A stretch of DNA of 64,000 nucleotides, from contig JAWZSN010000006.1 of the NCBI GenBank assembly GCA_033875255.1, forward strand, positions 62,001 to 126,000, written 5' to 3'. The notes beneath the pieces were generated by a model, which ran no database searches, was not told the origin of the DNA, and was given only the letters and a program-made list of their open reading frames with translations. Source of the DNA: Marinimicrococcus sp033875255. Its GTDB lineage: Bacteria > Pseudomonadota > Alphaproteobacteria > Geminicoccales > Geminicoccaceae. How positions within the stretch are numbered: position 1 is the stretch's first letter; each line of letters opens with the position of its first letter. The position numbers were made by a program, and so were the translations under genes. Positions 38,105 to 46,072 of this stretch are shown here, in pieces.

Positions 38105-38581
38105 TCAGCGACGCAGATGGAGCACGCAGACGAGCGTGAACAGCCGCCTGGCCGTGGCGAGGTCGAGCTCCACCTTGGCCTGCAAGGCGTCGCGCAGAAT
38201 CTCCGAGCCCTCGTTGTGGAGCCCCCTTCGGGCCATGTCGATCGCCTCGATCCGCGACGGCGTGGCGCCCTTGATGGCCTGATAGTAGCTCTCGCAGATC
38301 AGGAAATAGTCCTTGATGACCCGGCGCAGCGGCCGGACCGCCAGCGCGATCTCCGCACTCTGGGCGGGCGTCTCGCCGGTCACGTCGAGGATCAGCGTCG
38401 CATCGCGCAGTGACAGGCGCAGCGCGTAGGGTCCGGCAAAGCCGTCGCGCAGGCGGAACCGGTTGCTCTCGAGAAGGTCGAACACGGCGACGTTGCGCTC
38501 GTGCTCGACCTCCGGGCTCCAGCGGACGATGCTCTTCTCGTCCAGAACCAGCGAGACGATCCTGTCCTGCTCCTCGCTCAC
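38105..38581 (-). CDS. UPF0262 family protein
   Basis: This 158-residue cytosolic protein of unknown function belongs to UPF0262, an alphaproteobacterial family that regularly follows hisD. The GTG start at 38581 overlaps the hisD stop codon (GTGA). Recognisable features are VIKDYFLICESYYQAI and IDMARRGLHNEGSE. Translational coupling with hisD and the phosphatase gene indicates one operon, but a role in histidine synthesis is not shown. Confidence 0.88.
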   Translation of the reverse strand: MSEEQDRIVSLVLDEKSIVRWSPEVEHERNVAVFDLLESNRFRLRDGFAGPYALRLSLRDATLILDVTGETPAQSAEIALAVRPLRRVIKDYFLICESYYQAIKGATPSRIEAIDMARRGLHNEGSEILRDALQAKVELDLATARRLFTLVCVLHLRR

Positions 38582-39870
38582 TCCACGAGCCGCCCCTCGA
38601 CGGCCAGCGCATGCGCCTCCAGCCCCTCGGCCCGGGCGAGCCGGCCGGCGGCCGGCGCCAGCGCCCTGAAGCTCGCCGCATCGCAGCCCAGCAGCGTCGT
38701 GCGCTTGAGAAAGTCGTGAACGGCCAGGCCCGAGGCGAAGCGGGCGGTGCGGCTGGTGGGCAGGACATGGTTGGGCCCGCCCACATAGTCGCCGATGACC
38801 TCGGGCGTCCACGGGCCCAGGAAGATGGCGCCGGCGTGGGTGATGCGGGCGGCCATCGCCTCGGCATCCGGCACCGCCAGCTCCAGATGCTCGGGCGCCA
38901 GCCTGTCGACCAGGGCCGGCACCTCCTCGAGCGAGGCCACGACGATCACCGCGCCATGCGCGCGCCAGCTCTCCTTGGCGATGGCGCCGCGCGCGAGCGT
39001 CTCCAGCCGCTGCTCGATCTCGGCCTCGACCCGCGCGGCGAACGCCGCATCCTCGGTGATCAGGATCGACTGGGCGCGGGTGTCGTGCTCGGCCTGGGAA
39101 AGAAGGTCGGCGGCGATCCAGGCGGGCTCGTTGCCGCCGTCGGCCACCACCACGATCTCCGAGGGCCCGGCGATCATGTCGATGCCGACGCGGCCGAAGA
39201 CCTGCCGCTTGGCCTCCGCCACCCAGGCATTGCCGGGCCCCACGATCTTGTCGACCGGGCGGATGGTGGGGGTGCCGTAGGCGAGCGCCGCCACCGCCTG
39301 CGCCCCGCCGATTCGGTAGACCTCGTCGACGCCGGCGACGGCCGCTGCCGCCAGCACCAGCGGATTGACCCGCCCCTCCGGCGTCGGTGCCACCATCACC
39401 AGGCGCCGGCAGCCGGCGACCCGGGCGGGGATGGCGTTCATCAAGACGCTGCTCGGGTAGGCGGCGGTGCCGCCCGGAACGTAGAGACCGACAGCGTCGA
39501 TGGGTTTCCACACCATGCCCAGCCGCACGCCCTGCGCGTCGGTCCAGCGCTCGTCCTCGGGGAGCTGGCGCTCGTGGAAGGCGCGGATGCGGGCCGCCGC
39601 CGTCTCCAGCGCTCGCAGATCCTCGGGTGCGCACGCATCCCGCGCCGCCCTGATCTCGGCGTCGCCGACGCGCAGCGTGGCCGGCGTCAGCGCCAGCCGG
39701 TCGAAGCGCCGGGTGAGATCGCACAAGGCCTCGTCGCCCTCCTCGCGCACCCGCGCGATGATGCCCGAGACCGTGTCGCGGACGTCGTGGGTCTCCTCGC
39801 GCCGCTCCTCGACCAGGGCGGCAAAGCTCGCCTCGAAGTCCGCCTCGCGGCGGTCAAGCCTTCTGGCCAT
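38578..39870 (-). CDS. hisD: Histidinol dehydrogenase
   Basis: HisD oxidises histidinol to histidine in two NAD-dependent steps with zinc. The 430-residue protein has GLYVPGGTAAYPSS, the substrate/zinc region GPSEIVVVAD and AEHD, and LAPEHLEL with the catalytic Glu-His pair. The ATG at 39870 follows GGCAGGGG. It overlaps the DUF2948 gene by 17 bases upstream and UPF0262 by four bases downstream. Confidence 0.97.
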   Translation of the reverse strand: MARRLDRREADFEASFAALVEERREETHDVRDTVSGIIARVREEGDEALCDLTRRFDRLALTPATLRVGDAEIRAARDACAPEDLRALETAAARIRAFHERQLPEDERWTDAQGVRLGMVWKPIDAVGLYVPGGTAAYPSSVLMNAIPARVAGCRRLVMVAPTPEGRVNPLVLAAAAVAGVDEVYRIGGAQAVAALAYGTPTIRPVDKIVGPGNAWVAEAKRQVFGRVGIDMIAGPSEIVVVADGGNEPAWIAADLLSQAEHDTRAQSILITEDAAFAARVEAEIEQRLETLARGAIAKESWRAHGAVIVVASLEEVPALVDRLAPEHLELAVPDAEAMAARITHAGAIFLGPWTPEVIGDYVGGPNHVLPTSRTARFASGLAVHDFLKRTTLLGCDAASFRALAPAAGRLARAEGLEAHALAVEGRLVE

Positions 39871-40339
39871 CCCCTGCCATGTCCTCGTAGCTGAGCTGCG
39901 CGAAGTGGTCGCAAGGCGTCGAGCTGCAGGCCGCAGCCTCGCCGAAATCGTCGAGCCGGCAATGGATCCGGTCGGTGCGCAGCTGGATCTCGATACCACC
40001 CTCGAAGACCAGCAGCACATGGATCAGATGCTCGCGCCCGGGCTCGGTGGCGATGGTCAGGAGCGACAGGCCGCGATCCTCGGCCACCGGATCGAGCCCG
40101 CGATACTTGACCTCGGCGATGTCGTCGAAAACCAGCGCCGAGGGGCACTCGGTGAGCCCCTCGCAGGACGTCGGGTCGGGCTGGCGCTCGCGCCGGTAGC
40201 GGGTGAAGGCCGCCATGAAGCGATGCTCGGCCGGCTGGAACACCATCTCCTTGAGGCACACCCGCGCGTCCTGCAGACACGCCGCCAGCACGGCCAGGTC
40301 CTCGGCGTCGGCGGCCCTCAGGCGAAGCTTGTCTTCCAT
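39854..40339 (-). CDS. DUF2948 family protein
   Basis: This 161-residue protein belongs to DUF2948, found in Alphaproteobacteria between murA and hisD. Recognisable stretches are LRLRAADAEDLAVLAACLQDA and the C-terminal RTDRIHCRLDDFGE. Function is unknown. The ATG at 40339 follows GGGAGAGAGGGG. It lies 29 bases after murA and overlaps hisD by 17 bases. Confidence 0.88.
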   Translation of the reverse strand: MEDKLRLRAADAEDLAVLAACLQDARVCLKEMVFQPAEHRFMAAFTRYRRERQPDPTSCEGLTECPSALVFDDIAEVKYRGLDPVAEDRGLSLLTIATEPGREHLIHVLLVFEGGIEIQLRTDRIHCRLDDFGEAAACSSTPCDHFAQLSYEDMAGDGQKA

Positions 40340-40368
40340 CCCCTCTCTCCCCTCGCGGCGCGCAGCCT

Positions 40369-41634
40369 TCACGGCATGCGCTCGATCCTGGCACCCACCG
40401 CCGCGAGCTTCTGCTCGAGATGCTCGTAGCCCCGGTCCAGATGGTAGATGCGGTTGATCTCGGTCTCGCCCCTGGCTGCCAGGGCGGCCAGCACCAGCGA
40501 GACCGAGGCGCGCAGGTCGGTCGCCATGACCGGCGCACCCTTGAGCGCCTCGACGCCACGCACCAGGGCCGAGTGGCCGTGCACGGTGATCCGCGCGCCC
40601 ATGCGCATGAGCTCGGGCACATGCATGAAGCGGTTCTCGAAGATCGTCTCGCTGATCATCGAGGCCCCCCGGGCGACGCACATCAGCGTCATGAACTGGG
40701 CCTGGAGGTCGGTGGCGAAGCCGGGATAGGGATTGGTCATCACGTCGACACCGGCGAGGCCGCCTTCGGCGACGCCAGCAATGAATCCGTCCTCGCACTC
40801 CTCGAGCAGCATGCCCGCCTCGACCAGCTTCTCCCTGGCCCCGCCGAGCATCTCGAGCCGCGCGCCCCTGATCGTGATCCGGCCGCCGGTGATGGCTGCC
40901 GCCATGGCGTAGGTGCCGGCCTCGATGCGGTCGGGCAGGATGCTGTGCCGCGCGCCGGTGAGCCGCTCGACGCCCTCGACGGTGATGCAGCTCGAGCCGG
41001 CCCCCTCGATGCGCGCCCCCATAGCGCCGAGCAGCCGCGCCAGATCGACGATCTCGGGCTCACGCGCAGCACCCAGGATGCGCGTCGTGCCGCGCGCCAG
41101 CGACGCCGCCATCAGCGTGTTCTCGGTGGCACCCACCGACGGCTGCTGGAACTCGATCTGCGCGCCTTTGAGGCCCCCGGGCGCGCGCGCCTGGACATAG
41201 CCCTCGACCAGGTCGATCTCGGCTCCCATCCGCTCCAGGGCAGCCAGATGGAGGTCAATCGGCCGCGGGCCGATGGCGCAGCCGCCCGGCAGCGACACCC
41301 GCGCCTCGCCGCCGCGTGCCAGAAGCGGCCCCAGCACCAGCACCGAGGCCCGCATCTTGCGCACCAGGTCATAGGGCGCCTCGGTCGACAGGAGCTCCGG
41401 CGTGCTCAGCCGCACCCGTCCGGGCTCGCCCGCCAGGTGCGTCGCCGAGGTGCCGACCCGCTGCACGAGGCGCAGCATCGACTGGACGTCGGCCAGCTCC
41501 GGCAGGTTGGCGAGCTCGACCGGCTCGTCGGTAAGGAGCACCGCGGCAAGCAGCGGCAGGGCGGCATTCTTCGCCCCGCTGATAGTCACCGTTCCCTCGA
41601 GCGGCACGCCGCCCTTGATCAGCAGCCGGTCCAT
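40369..41634 (-). CDS. murA: UDP-N-acetylglucosamine 1-carboxyvinyltransferase
   Basis: MurA makes the first committed precursor of peptidoglycan by adding enolpyruvate to UDP-GlcNAc. The 421-residue protein has Lys22-Asn23 (SGAKNAAL) and the catalytic Cys119 in LPGGCAIGPRP, the Cys form that is sensitive to fosfomycin. The inside-out alpha/beta barrel length is normal. It leads, with dcd upstream, the long minus-strand cluster through hisD. Confidence 0.97.
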   Translation of the reverse strand: MDRLLIKGGVPLEGTVTISGAKNAALPLLAAVLLTDEPVELANLPELADVQSMLRLVQRVGTSATHLAGEPGRVRLSTPELLSTEAPYDLVRKMRASVLVLGPLLARGGEARVSLPGGCAIGPRPIDLHLAALERMGAEIDLVEGYVQARAPGGLKGAQIEFQQPSVGATENTLMAASLARGTTRILGAAREPEIVDLARLLGAMGARIEGAGSSCITVEGVERLTGARHSILPDRIEAGTYAMAAAITGGRITIRGARLEMLGGAREKLVEAGMLLEECEDGFIAGVAEGGLAGVDVMTNPYPGFATDLQAQFMTLMCVARGASMISETIFENRFMHVPELMRMGARITVHGHSALVRGVEALKGAPVMATDLRASVSLVLAALAARGETEINRIYHLDRGYEHLEQKLAAVGARIERMP

Positions 41635-41663
41635 CTAGCGTTCCGTTCCCGCTTCTTGCACGC

Positions 41664-42218
41664 TCAAAGCCTCGGCAGCGTGACGCCGCGCTGCCCCATA
41701 TATTTGCCGCCGCGGTCCGCATAGGAGACCTCGGGCGCCGAATCGCCGCGCAGGAAGAGGAACTGGGCGATGCCCTCGTGAGCGTAGACCCGGGCCGGCA
41801 GCGGCGTGGTGTTGGAGATCTCGAGCGTCACATGGCCCTCCCACTCGGGCTCCAGCGGCGTGACGTTCACGATCATGCCGCAGCGCGCGTAGGTGCTCTT
41901 GCCGAGGCAGATCACCAGCACGTCGCGGGGGATGCGGAAATACTCGACCGTTCTGGCCAGCGCGAAACTGTTGGGCGGGATCACGCAGCTGTCGCCCGAG
42001 CGCTCGACGAAGCTCTGCGAGGAGAAGTCCTTGGGATCGACCAGCGCGTTGTCGACGTTGGTGAAGATCCTGAAGTCGGGCGCCAGGCGCGCGTCGTAGC
42101 CGTAGGAAGAGAGCCCGTAGGAGATCACGCCTGTGCGCTCCTGACGGTCGACGAACGGCTCGATCATGCCCTCCTCGAGGGCCTTCTTGCGGATCCAGTG
42201 GTCGGGCATGATCGCCAT
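41664..42218 (-). CDS. dcd: dCTP deaminase
   Basis: Dcd deaminates dCTP to dUTP, supplying dUMP for thymidylate. The 184-residue protein starts MAIMPDHWIRKKALEEG and has the catalytic Glu in ATLEP/PLEPEWEGHVTLE together with STYARCG and GIAQFLFL, all typical. The ATG at 42218 matches the start of known homologues; the open frame extends 37 codons further. It lies 29 bases upstream of murA. Confidence 0.96.
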   Translation of the reverse strand: MAIMPDHWIRKKALEEGMIEPFVDRQERTGVISYGLSSYGYDARLAPDFRIFTNVDNALVDPKDFSSQSFVERSGDSCVIPPNSFALARTVEYFRIPRDVLVICLGKSTYARCGMIVNVTPLEPEWEGHVTLEISNTTPLPARVYAHEGIAQFLFLRGDSAPEVSYADRGGKYMGQRGVTLPRL

Positions 42219-42325
42219 GGGCGCTTGTGTCCTTGAGGTGGCCGGCCGTGCGGGGTGCTGCCTTTGCGGCGCGCCTCGCCGCGCGCCGCGGAACGGGCGG
42301 TATGTACGGAATAGCGCGTCCGCGC

Positions 42326-42520
42326 TCAACAGTCGGCGCTGTCACGCCCCTTTTCCGCGGCGGGCCCTGCCGGCTCCGCCCGCCCGCGCTGCTGCGCCTT
42401 GCGCCGCTTGAGGTTCTCGCGGAGCTGGGCCGCCAGCCTTGCTGCCCGCTCGTCGCGCGCCGCTCCGCCCTTGCCCGCCTGCCCGGGCACCGTCCCGCCG
42501 CTCGCCTGCTCGTCGCTCAT
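42326..42520 (-). CDS. Small basic hypothetical protein
   Basis: This 64-residue protein of unknown function has a basic amphipathic helix (ARLAAQLRENLKRRKAQQRGRAE), a pattern seen in short alphaproteobacterial proteins of this kind. An ATG at 42547 nine codons earlier is also possible. It lies between tRNA-Thr on the other strand and dcd, in line with dcd. The composition is compatible with a small RNA- or ribosome-binding protein, but this is inference. Confidence 0.55.
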   Translation of the reverse strand: MSDEQASGGTVPGQAGKGGAARDERAARLAAQLRENLKRRKAQQRGRAEPAGPAAEKGRDSADC

Positions 42521-42606
42521 CGACCCATTTTCCACTTTCTCGGCCATCCGCGAGGAAATCCCCTTGCGCACCCCCCCGGCGTATGGCATCAACCGCCCGC
42601 CCGCAA

Positions 42607-42681
42607 GCCGCAGTAGCTCAGGGGTAGAGCACGTCCTTGGTAAGGACGGGGTCGGAGGTTCGATTCCTCTCTGCGGCACCA
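42607..42681 (+). tRNA. tRNA-Thr (GGT)
   Basis: A standard cloverleaf: acceptor GCCGCAG/CTGCGGC, D-arm GCTC/GAGC, anticodon stem GTCCT/AGGAC with loop TGGTA (anticodon GGT), T-arm GGAGG/CCTCT with loop TTCGATT. The discriminator is A and the CCA end is encoded. Confidence 0.97.
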
Positions 42682-42730
42682 CTTTCCCCCGCGCGGCATC
42701 CCCTCTCTTCGACAATCCGGCAGGTCCGAC

Positions 42731-42754
42731 CCGCGTCGAGCGCGGTGTCTTTTT
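42731..42754 (+). terminator. Terminator after tRNA-Thr
   Basis: A five-base-pair GC stem (CCGCG, loop TCGAG, CGCGG) is followed by TGTCTTTTT. It lies 50 bases after tRNA-Thr and separates it from the membrane-protein gene. Confidence 0.55.
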
Positions 42755-42807
42755 CCTGCGCGCCTCACCGCGCGGGGCCCGGGCGCTCGGCGCGCGTCGC
42801 CGCACGC

Positions 42808-42832
42808 GGAACCCCGTGGGCAGGCTCCGGTT
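42808..42832 (+). promoter_or_regulatory. Candidate EcfG-type general stress promoter
   Basis: GGAAC at 42808-42812 is followed after exactly 17 bases by GTT at 42830-42832, 41 bases before the BrkB/YihY start codon. This fits the EcfG consensus except for G in place of C before GTT. It is the second such site in the window in a sensible place; a NepR-like gene lies 5.5 kb away. Confidence 0.45.
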
Positions 42833-42872
42833 GCTGCAGCAACTTCCCGATCGCCCCTTCCGGGAGAGAGGC

Positions 42873-43991
42873 ATGGCTGCACGAACCCGATCACCGGCCA
42901 GCGAGCGCGACAGCCGGCTGCGCGGTCTCGGGACGACGGCGCTCGGGTTGCTCGTCCTCAAGCTGGCGGGCCGGCACACCAGCGACACCCGGCGGCAGCC
43001 GGGCAGCCGGCCGCCCGCCGAAGGCCCCGAGCCTGGCGGCAACGTCCCGCAGGCACGCCGGGCGGAGAGCCCGAGGCAGATCCCCGCCACCGGGTGGAAG
43101 GCCGTGCTGTGGCGGGTCAAGGACGAGATCAGCCGCGACAATGTCTCGATCGTCGCCGCCGGCTGCGCCTTCTACGCCCTTCTCGCCCTCTTCCCGGCGA
43201 TCACCGCGACCGTATCGATCTACGGCCTGGTCGCCGATCCGGCACAGGTCGAGCAGCATCTCGCGGGCCTCCAGGGCGTGGTGCCCCAGGCTGCCTTCGA
43301 GATGATCCGCGCGCAGGTCGAAAAAGTGGCCTCGGGCGGCGGCACGGCGCTGGGCTGGGGGGCGGCCCTGTCGATCCTGCTGGCCCTGTGGAGCGCCTCC
43401 GCCGGCATCAAGACGCTCTTCACGGCCCTCAACATCGTCTACGAGGAAGAGGAGGATCGCGGGTTCATCCGCTTCAACGCCACGGCCCTGCTCTTCACCC
43501 TGGCGGCGATCGTCGGGGTGATCGCGGGCCTGGGCGTCATCGTCGTGGTTCCGGCCGTTCTCGGGCAGCTCCCGCTGGGCCCCCTCGGCGACTGGGCGGT
43601 GCGGATCGGCTCGTGGCTGGCCATGCTGGTGCTGGTGGTGGCGGGCCTTGCCATGATGTACCGCTTCGGCCCGAGCCGGGCGCCGGCAAGCTGGCGGTGG
43701 CTCAGTCCCGGCTCGATGGCAGCGGCGGTGCTGTGGCTGGTGGCCTCCGCCGCCTTCTCCTTCTATGCAGCCAATTTCGCGTCCTACAACGAGACCTACG
43801 GCGCCCTCGGCGGCGTGATCATCCTGCTGATGTGGCTGTGGATCAGCGCCTTCGTCGTGCTGCTGGGGGCCGAGCTCAACTCCGAGCTGGAGCTCGAGAC
43901 CTCCCGCGACACCACCACCGGCAGGCCGCAGCCGATGGGCCAGCGCGGCGCCTTCGGCGCCGACCGCACGGACCGGACGCGGGACCGCTAG
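42873..43991 (+). CDS. YihY/BrkB family inner-membrane protein
   Basis: This 372-residue membrane protein belongs to the YihY (formerly called ribonuclease BN) family of unknown transport function. About 70 polar residues precede the family domain, which starts at WRVKDEISRDNVSIVAAGCAFYAL. Around six hydrophobic helices follow, with the conserved FNATALLFTLAA and NETYGALGGVIILLMWLW motifs. An EcfG-type promoter match lies just upstream. The FUSC gene begins two bases after its stop, so they are co-transcribed. Confidence 0.88.
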   Translation: MAARTRSPASERDSRLRGLGTTALGLLVLKLAGRHTSDTRRQPGSRPPAEGPEPGGNVPQARRAESPRQIPATGWKAVLWRVKDEISRDNVSIVAAGCAFYALLALFPAITATVSIYGLVADPAQVEQHLAGLQGVVPQAAFEMIRAQVEKVASGGGTALGWGAALSILLALWSASAGIKTLFTALNIVYEEEEDRGFIRFNATALLFTLAAIVGVIAGLGVIVVVPAVLGQLPLGPLGDWAVRIGSWLAMLVLVVAGLAMMYRFGPSRAPASWRWLSPGSMAAAVLWLVASAAFSFYAANFASYNETYGALGGVIILLMWLWISAFVVLLGAELNSELELETSRDTTTGRPQPMGQRGAFGADRTDRTRDR

Positions 43992-43992
43992 C

Positions 43993-45078
43993 GTGCCGGC
44001 AGGCCTCGGCAGATGGGGGAGACGGCTCGCCCAAGCCGCCTCCCCCGCCCGCCTGCGCGAGCCGCTGCGCCATGCCTGCCGCACGGCCGCCGCGGCCCTG
44101 TTCGCCTATCTGGTCATGCGGGTGGCGCACCTGCCGGAGGCCTCCTGGGCGGTGATGTCCGCCCTCTACGTCATCCGACCCAGCGTCGGCGGCACGCTCG
44201 GCTCGCTGGGCAGCCGCGTGGCGGCGACAATCCTCGGCAGTGCGGTAGGACTGGCGCTGCTCCTCGTGGTCGGCCAGGGCCCGTGGCAGACGCCGCTGGC
44301 CCTGGCGCTGTCCACCGCGATCATCCAGCTCTTCACGGCCTTCATCCCCGGCATGATGTACGCCCACATGGTCTCGAGCGTGCTGGTCCTGGTCGGCGTC
44401 GACGCCGGCGCGCTGATGGCCGCCGTCGACCGGTCGGTCGCGATCCTTTGCGGCGCCCTGGCGGCCGGAGCCGCGGTGACCCTGGTGTTCCCAAGCGCCG
44501 CGCATCGCATCATCCACCGCGACCTTGCCATGGCCGTCAGGCGCTGCGGCGACCTGCTGGCGGCGGCGGTGGCGCATCTCTTCGACCGGGACGCCGAGAG
44601 CCTGACGCCGATCCATGACGACATTCGCGCGCATCTCGACCGTGCCATCGCCATGGCACAGGAGACGCGCCGGCGGCGGGTACGAAAGGCCGGCCCCGCC
44701 TATCACGAGCTCACCTCGCGGGTGCAGCGTCTGTGGCAGACCATGGGCGTGCTGGACCGGATCGACGGGACCGTCCTGCCGGACCCGGTCCGCGAGCGGC
44801 TGCAAACGCCACTGGACGAGCTGGTACGGGCCTCCTGCCGCTATTTCCATCGCCTGGGAACGGCTATCGAGGCGGGCAAGCCGCCGCCGCGGCCCGACGA
44901 GGTCCGCGAACGGCTCGACCATCTCAACAACCTTCTCGAAGGTGGCTCCGGGGCCAGCGATATCACGGCGGTCCGGGTCTACACGCTGGGCTTCGTCCTC
45001 CAGGCGCTCGCCGACGAGTTCGACGGACTGGCCGCGATGTTCGAGGAGGACGCGCGGCAGGCTTCGGGCGCCGGATAG
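43993..45078 (+). CDS. FUSC family (aromatic acid exporter-like) protein
   Basis: This 361-residue inner-membrane protein has six hydrophobic helices in the first 170 residues, starting at ACRTAAAALFAYLVMRVAHL with the conserved WAVMSALYVIRPSVGGTL. A cytoplasmic helical region of about 190 residues follows. This is half the size of the duplicated PET/FUSC exporters, typical of the short ArAE-like class. Substrate is unknown. The GTG start lies directly after the BrkB gene stop. Confidence 0.83.
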   Translation: MPAGLGRWGRRLAQAASPARLREPLRHACRTAAAALFAYLVMRVAHLPEASWAVMSALYVIRPSVGGTLGSLGSRVAATILGSAVGLALLLVVGQGPWQTPLALALSTAIIQLFTAFIPGMMYAHMVSSVLVLVGVDAGALMAAVDRSVAILCGALAAGAAVTLVFPSAAHRIIHRDLAMAVRRCGDLLAAAVAHLFDRDAESLTPIHDDIRAHLDRAIAMAQETRRRRVRKAGPAYHELTSRVQRLWQTMGVLDRIDGTVLPDPVRERLQTPLDELVRASCRYFHRLGTAIEAGKPPPRPDEVRERLDHLNNLLEGGSGASDITAVRVYTLGFVLQALADEFDGLAAMFEEDARQASGAG

Positions 45079-45187
45079 GGGCGCCACGACCGACGGCACG
45101 CAAGGGCGCTGGATCGCCCCCGCCTTTGTGCGCGATAGTGGGCAGTGGTGAATCTCACGCAGGCCGGCAGGGATCAGGGAGCAACAC

Positions 45188-46048
45188 GTGAACCAGCGCA
45201 TCATCGAGCTATTCGACCGCTTCACCCACGGCACCATGGGGCGGCGCGCCTTCCTCGACCGCCTGGCGGTGCTGGCCGGCGGCACCGCCGCGGCACAGGC
45301 GCTGCTGTCGGTGCTGGAGAACGACTACGCCGTCGCCCAGACGATCCCCGCGGACGATTCACGGCTGCGCACGGAGCGCATGACCTTCGCGGCCGAGGGC
45401 ACCCGGCTCGAGGGATATCTCGCGATGCCGGCGGACGCCGGGCCGCATCCCGGCGTCGTGGTCGTCCATGAGAATCGCGGGCTCAACCCGCATATCGAGG
45501 ATGTCACGCGGCGACTCGCGGTAGCGGGCTTCGCCGCGCTGGCACCCGACTTCCTGAGCCCTGACGGCGGCACGCCCGACGACCCGGACAAGGCGCGCGA
45601 CATGATCGGCGAGCTCGACGGCGAGGCGGTCGTGGGATGGGCGCGGGCGGCCGTGGCGGCGCTGCGGGGGCGGCCGGAGACGACACGAGCGGTCGGCGCG
45701 ATGGGCTTTTGCTGGGGCGGTGGCGTCGTCGGCAGGCTGGCCGCCGCCGAGCCCGGCCTGCAGGCAGCGGTGGTCTATTACGGCCGCCAGCCGGACGCGC
45801 AGGCGGTGGGCTCGATCGAGGCGCCGCTTCTGCTCCATTACGCGGGGCTCGACGAGCGCATCAATGCGGGCATCCCGGCCTTCGAGAAGGCGCTGAAAGA
45901 CCATGGCAAGGTCTACGAGCTGCACGTCTACGAGGGCGTGAACCACGCCTTCAACAACGACACCAACGCGGCCCGCTACGACCGGGCTGCGGCAGAGGCG
46001 GCGTGGCAGCGGACAACCGCTTTTCTGCACGAGCATCTGGACGGCTGA
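45188..46048 (+). CDS. Dienelactone hydrolase family protein, probably exported
   Basis: This 286-residue alpha/beta hydrolase has the nucleophile Cys in GFCWGGGVVG, with Asp in GLDERI and His in GVNHAFNN completing the triad. The N-terminus carries a basic pair and hydrophobic stretch (GRRAFLDRLAVLAGGTAAA) that resembles a Tat signal, and the mature domain begins near residue 52. The substrate in the periplasm is unknown. The GTG at 45188 follows AGGGAG. Confidence 0.87.
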   Translation: MNQRIIELFDRFTHGTMGRRAFLDRLAVLAGGTAAAQALLSVLENDYAVAQTIPADDSRLRTERMTFAAEGTRLEGYLAMPADAGPHPGVVVVHENRGLNPHIEDVTRRLAVAGFAALAPDFLSPDGGTPDDPDKARDMIGELDGEAVVGWARAAVAALRGRPETTRAVGAMGFCWGGGVVGRLAAAEPGLQAAVVYYGRQPDAQAVGSIEAPLLLHYAGLDERINAGIPAFEKALKDHGKVYELHVYEGVNHAFNNDTNAARYDRAAAEAAWQRTTAFLHEHLDG

Positions 46049-46072
46049 GGAGCGCGAGGAGCAGCGGCCGCT

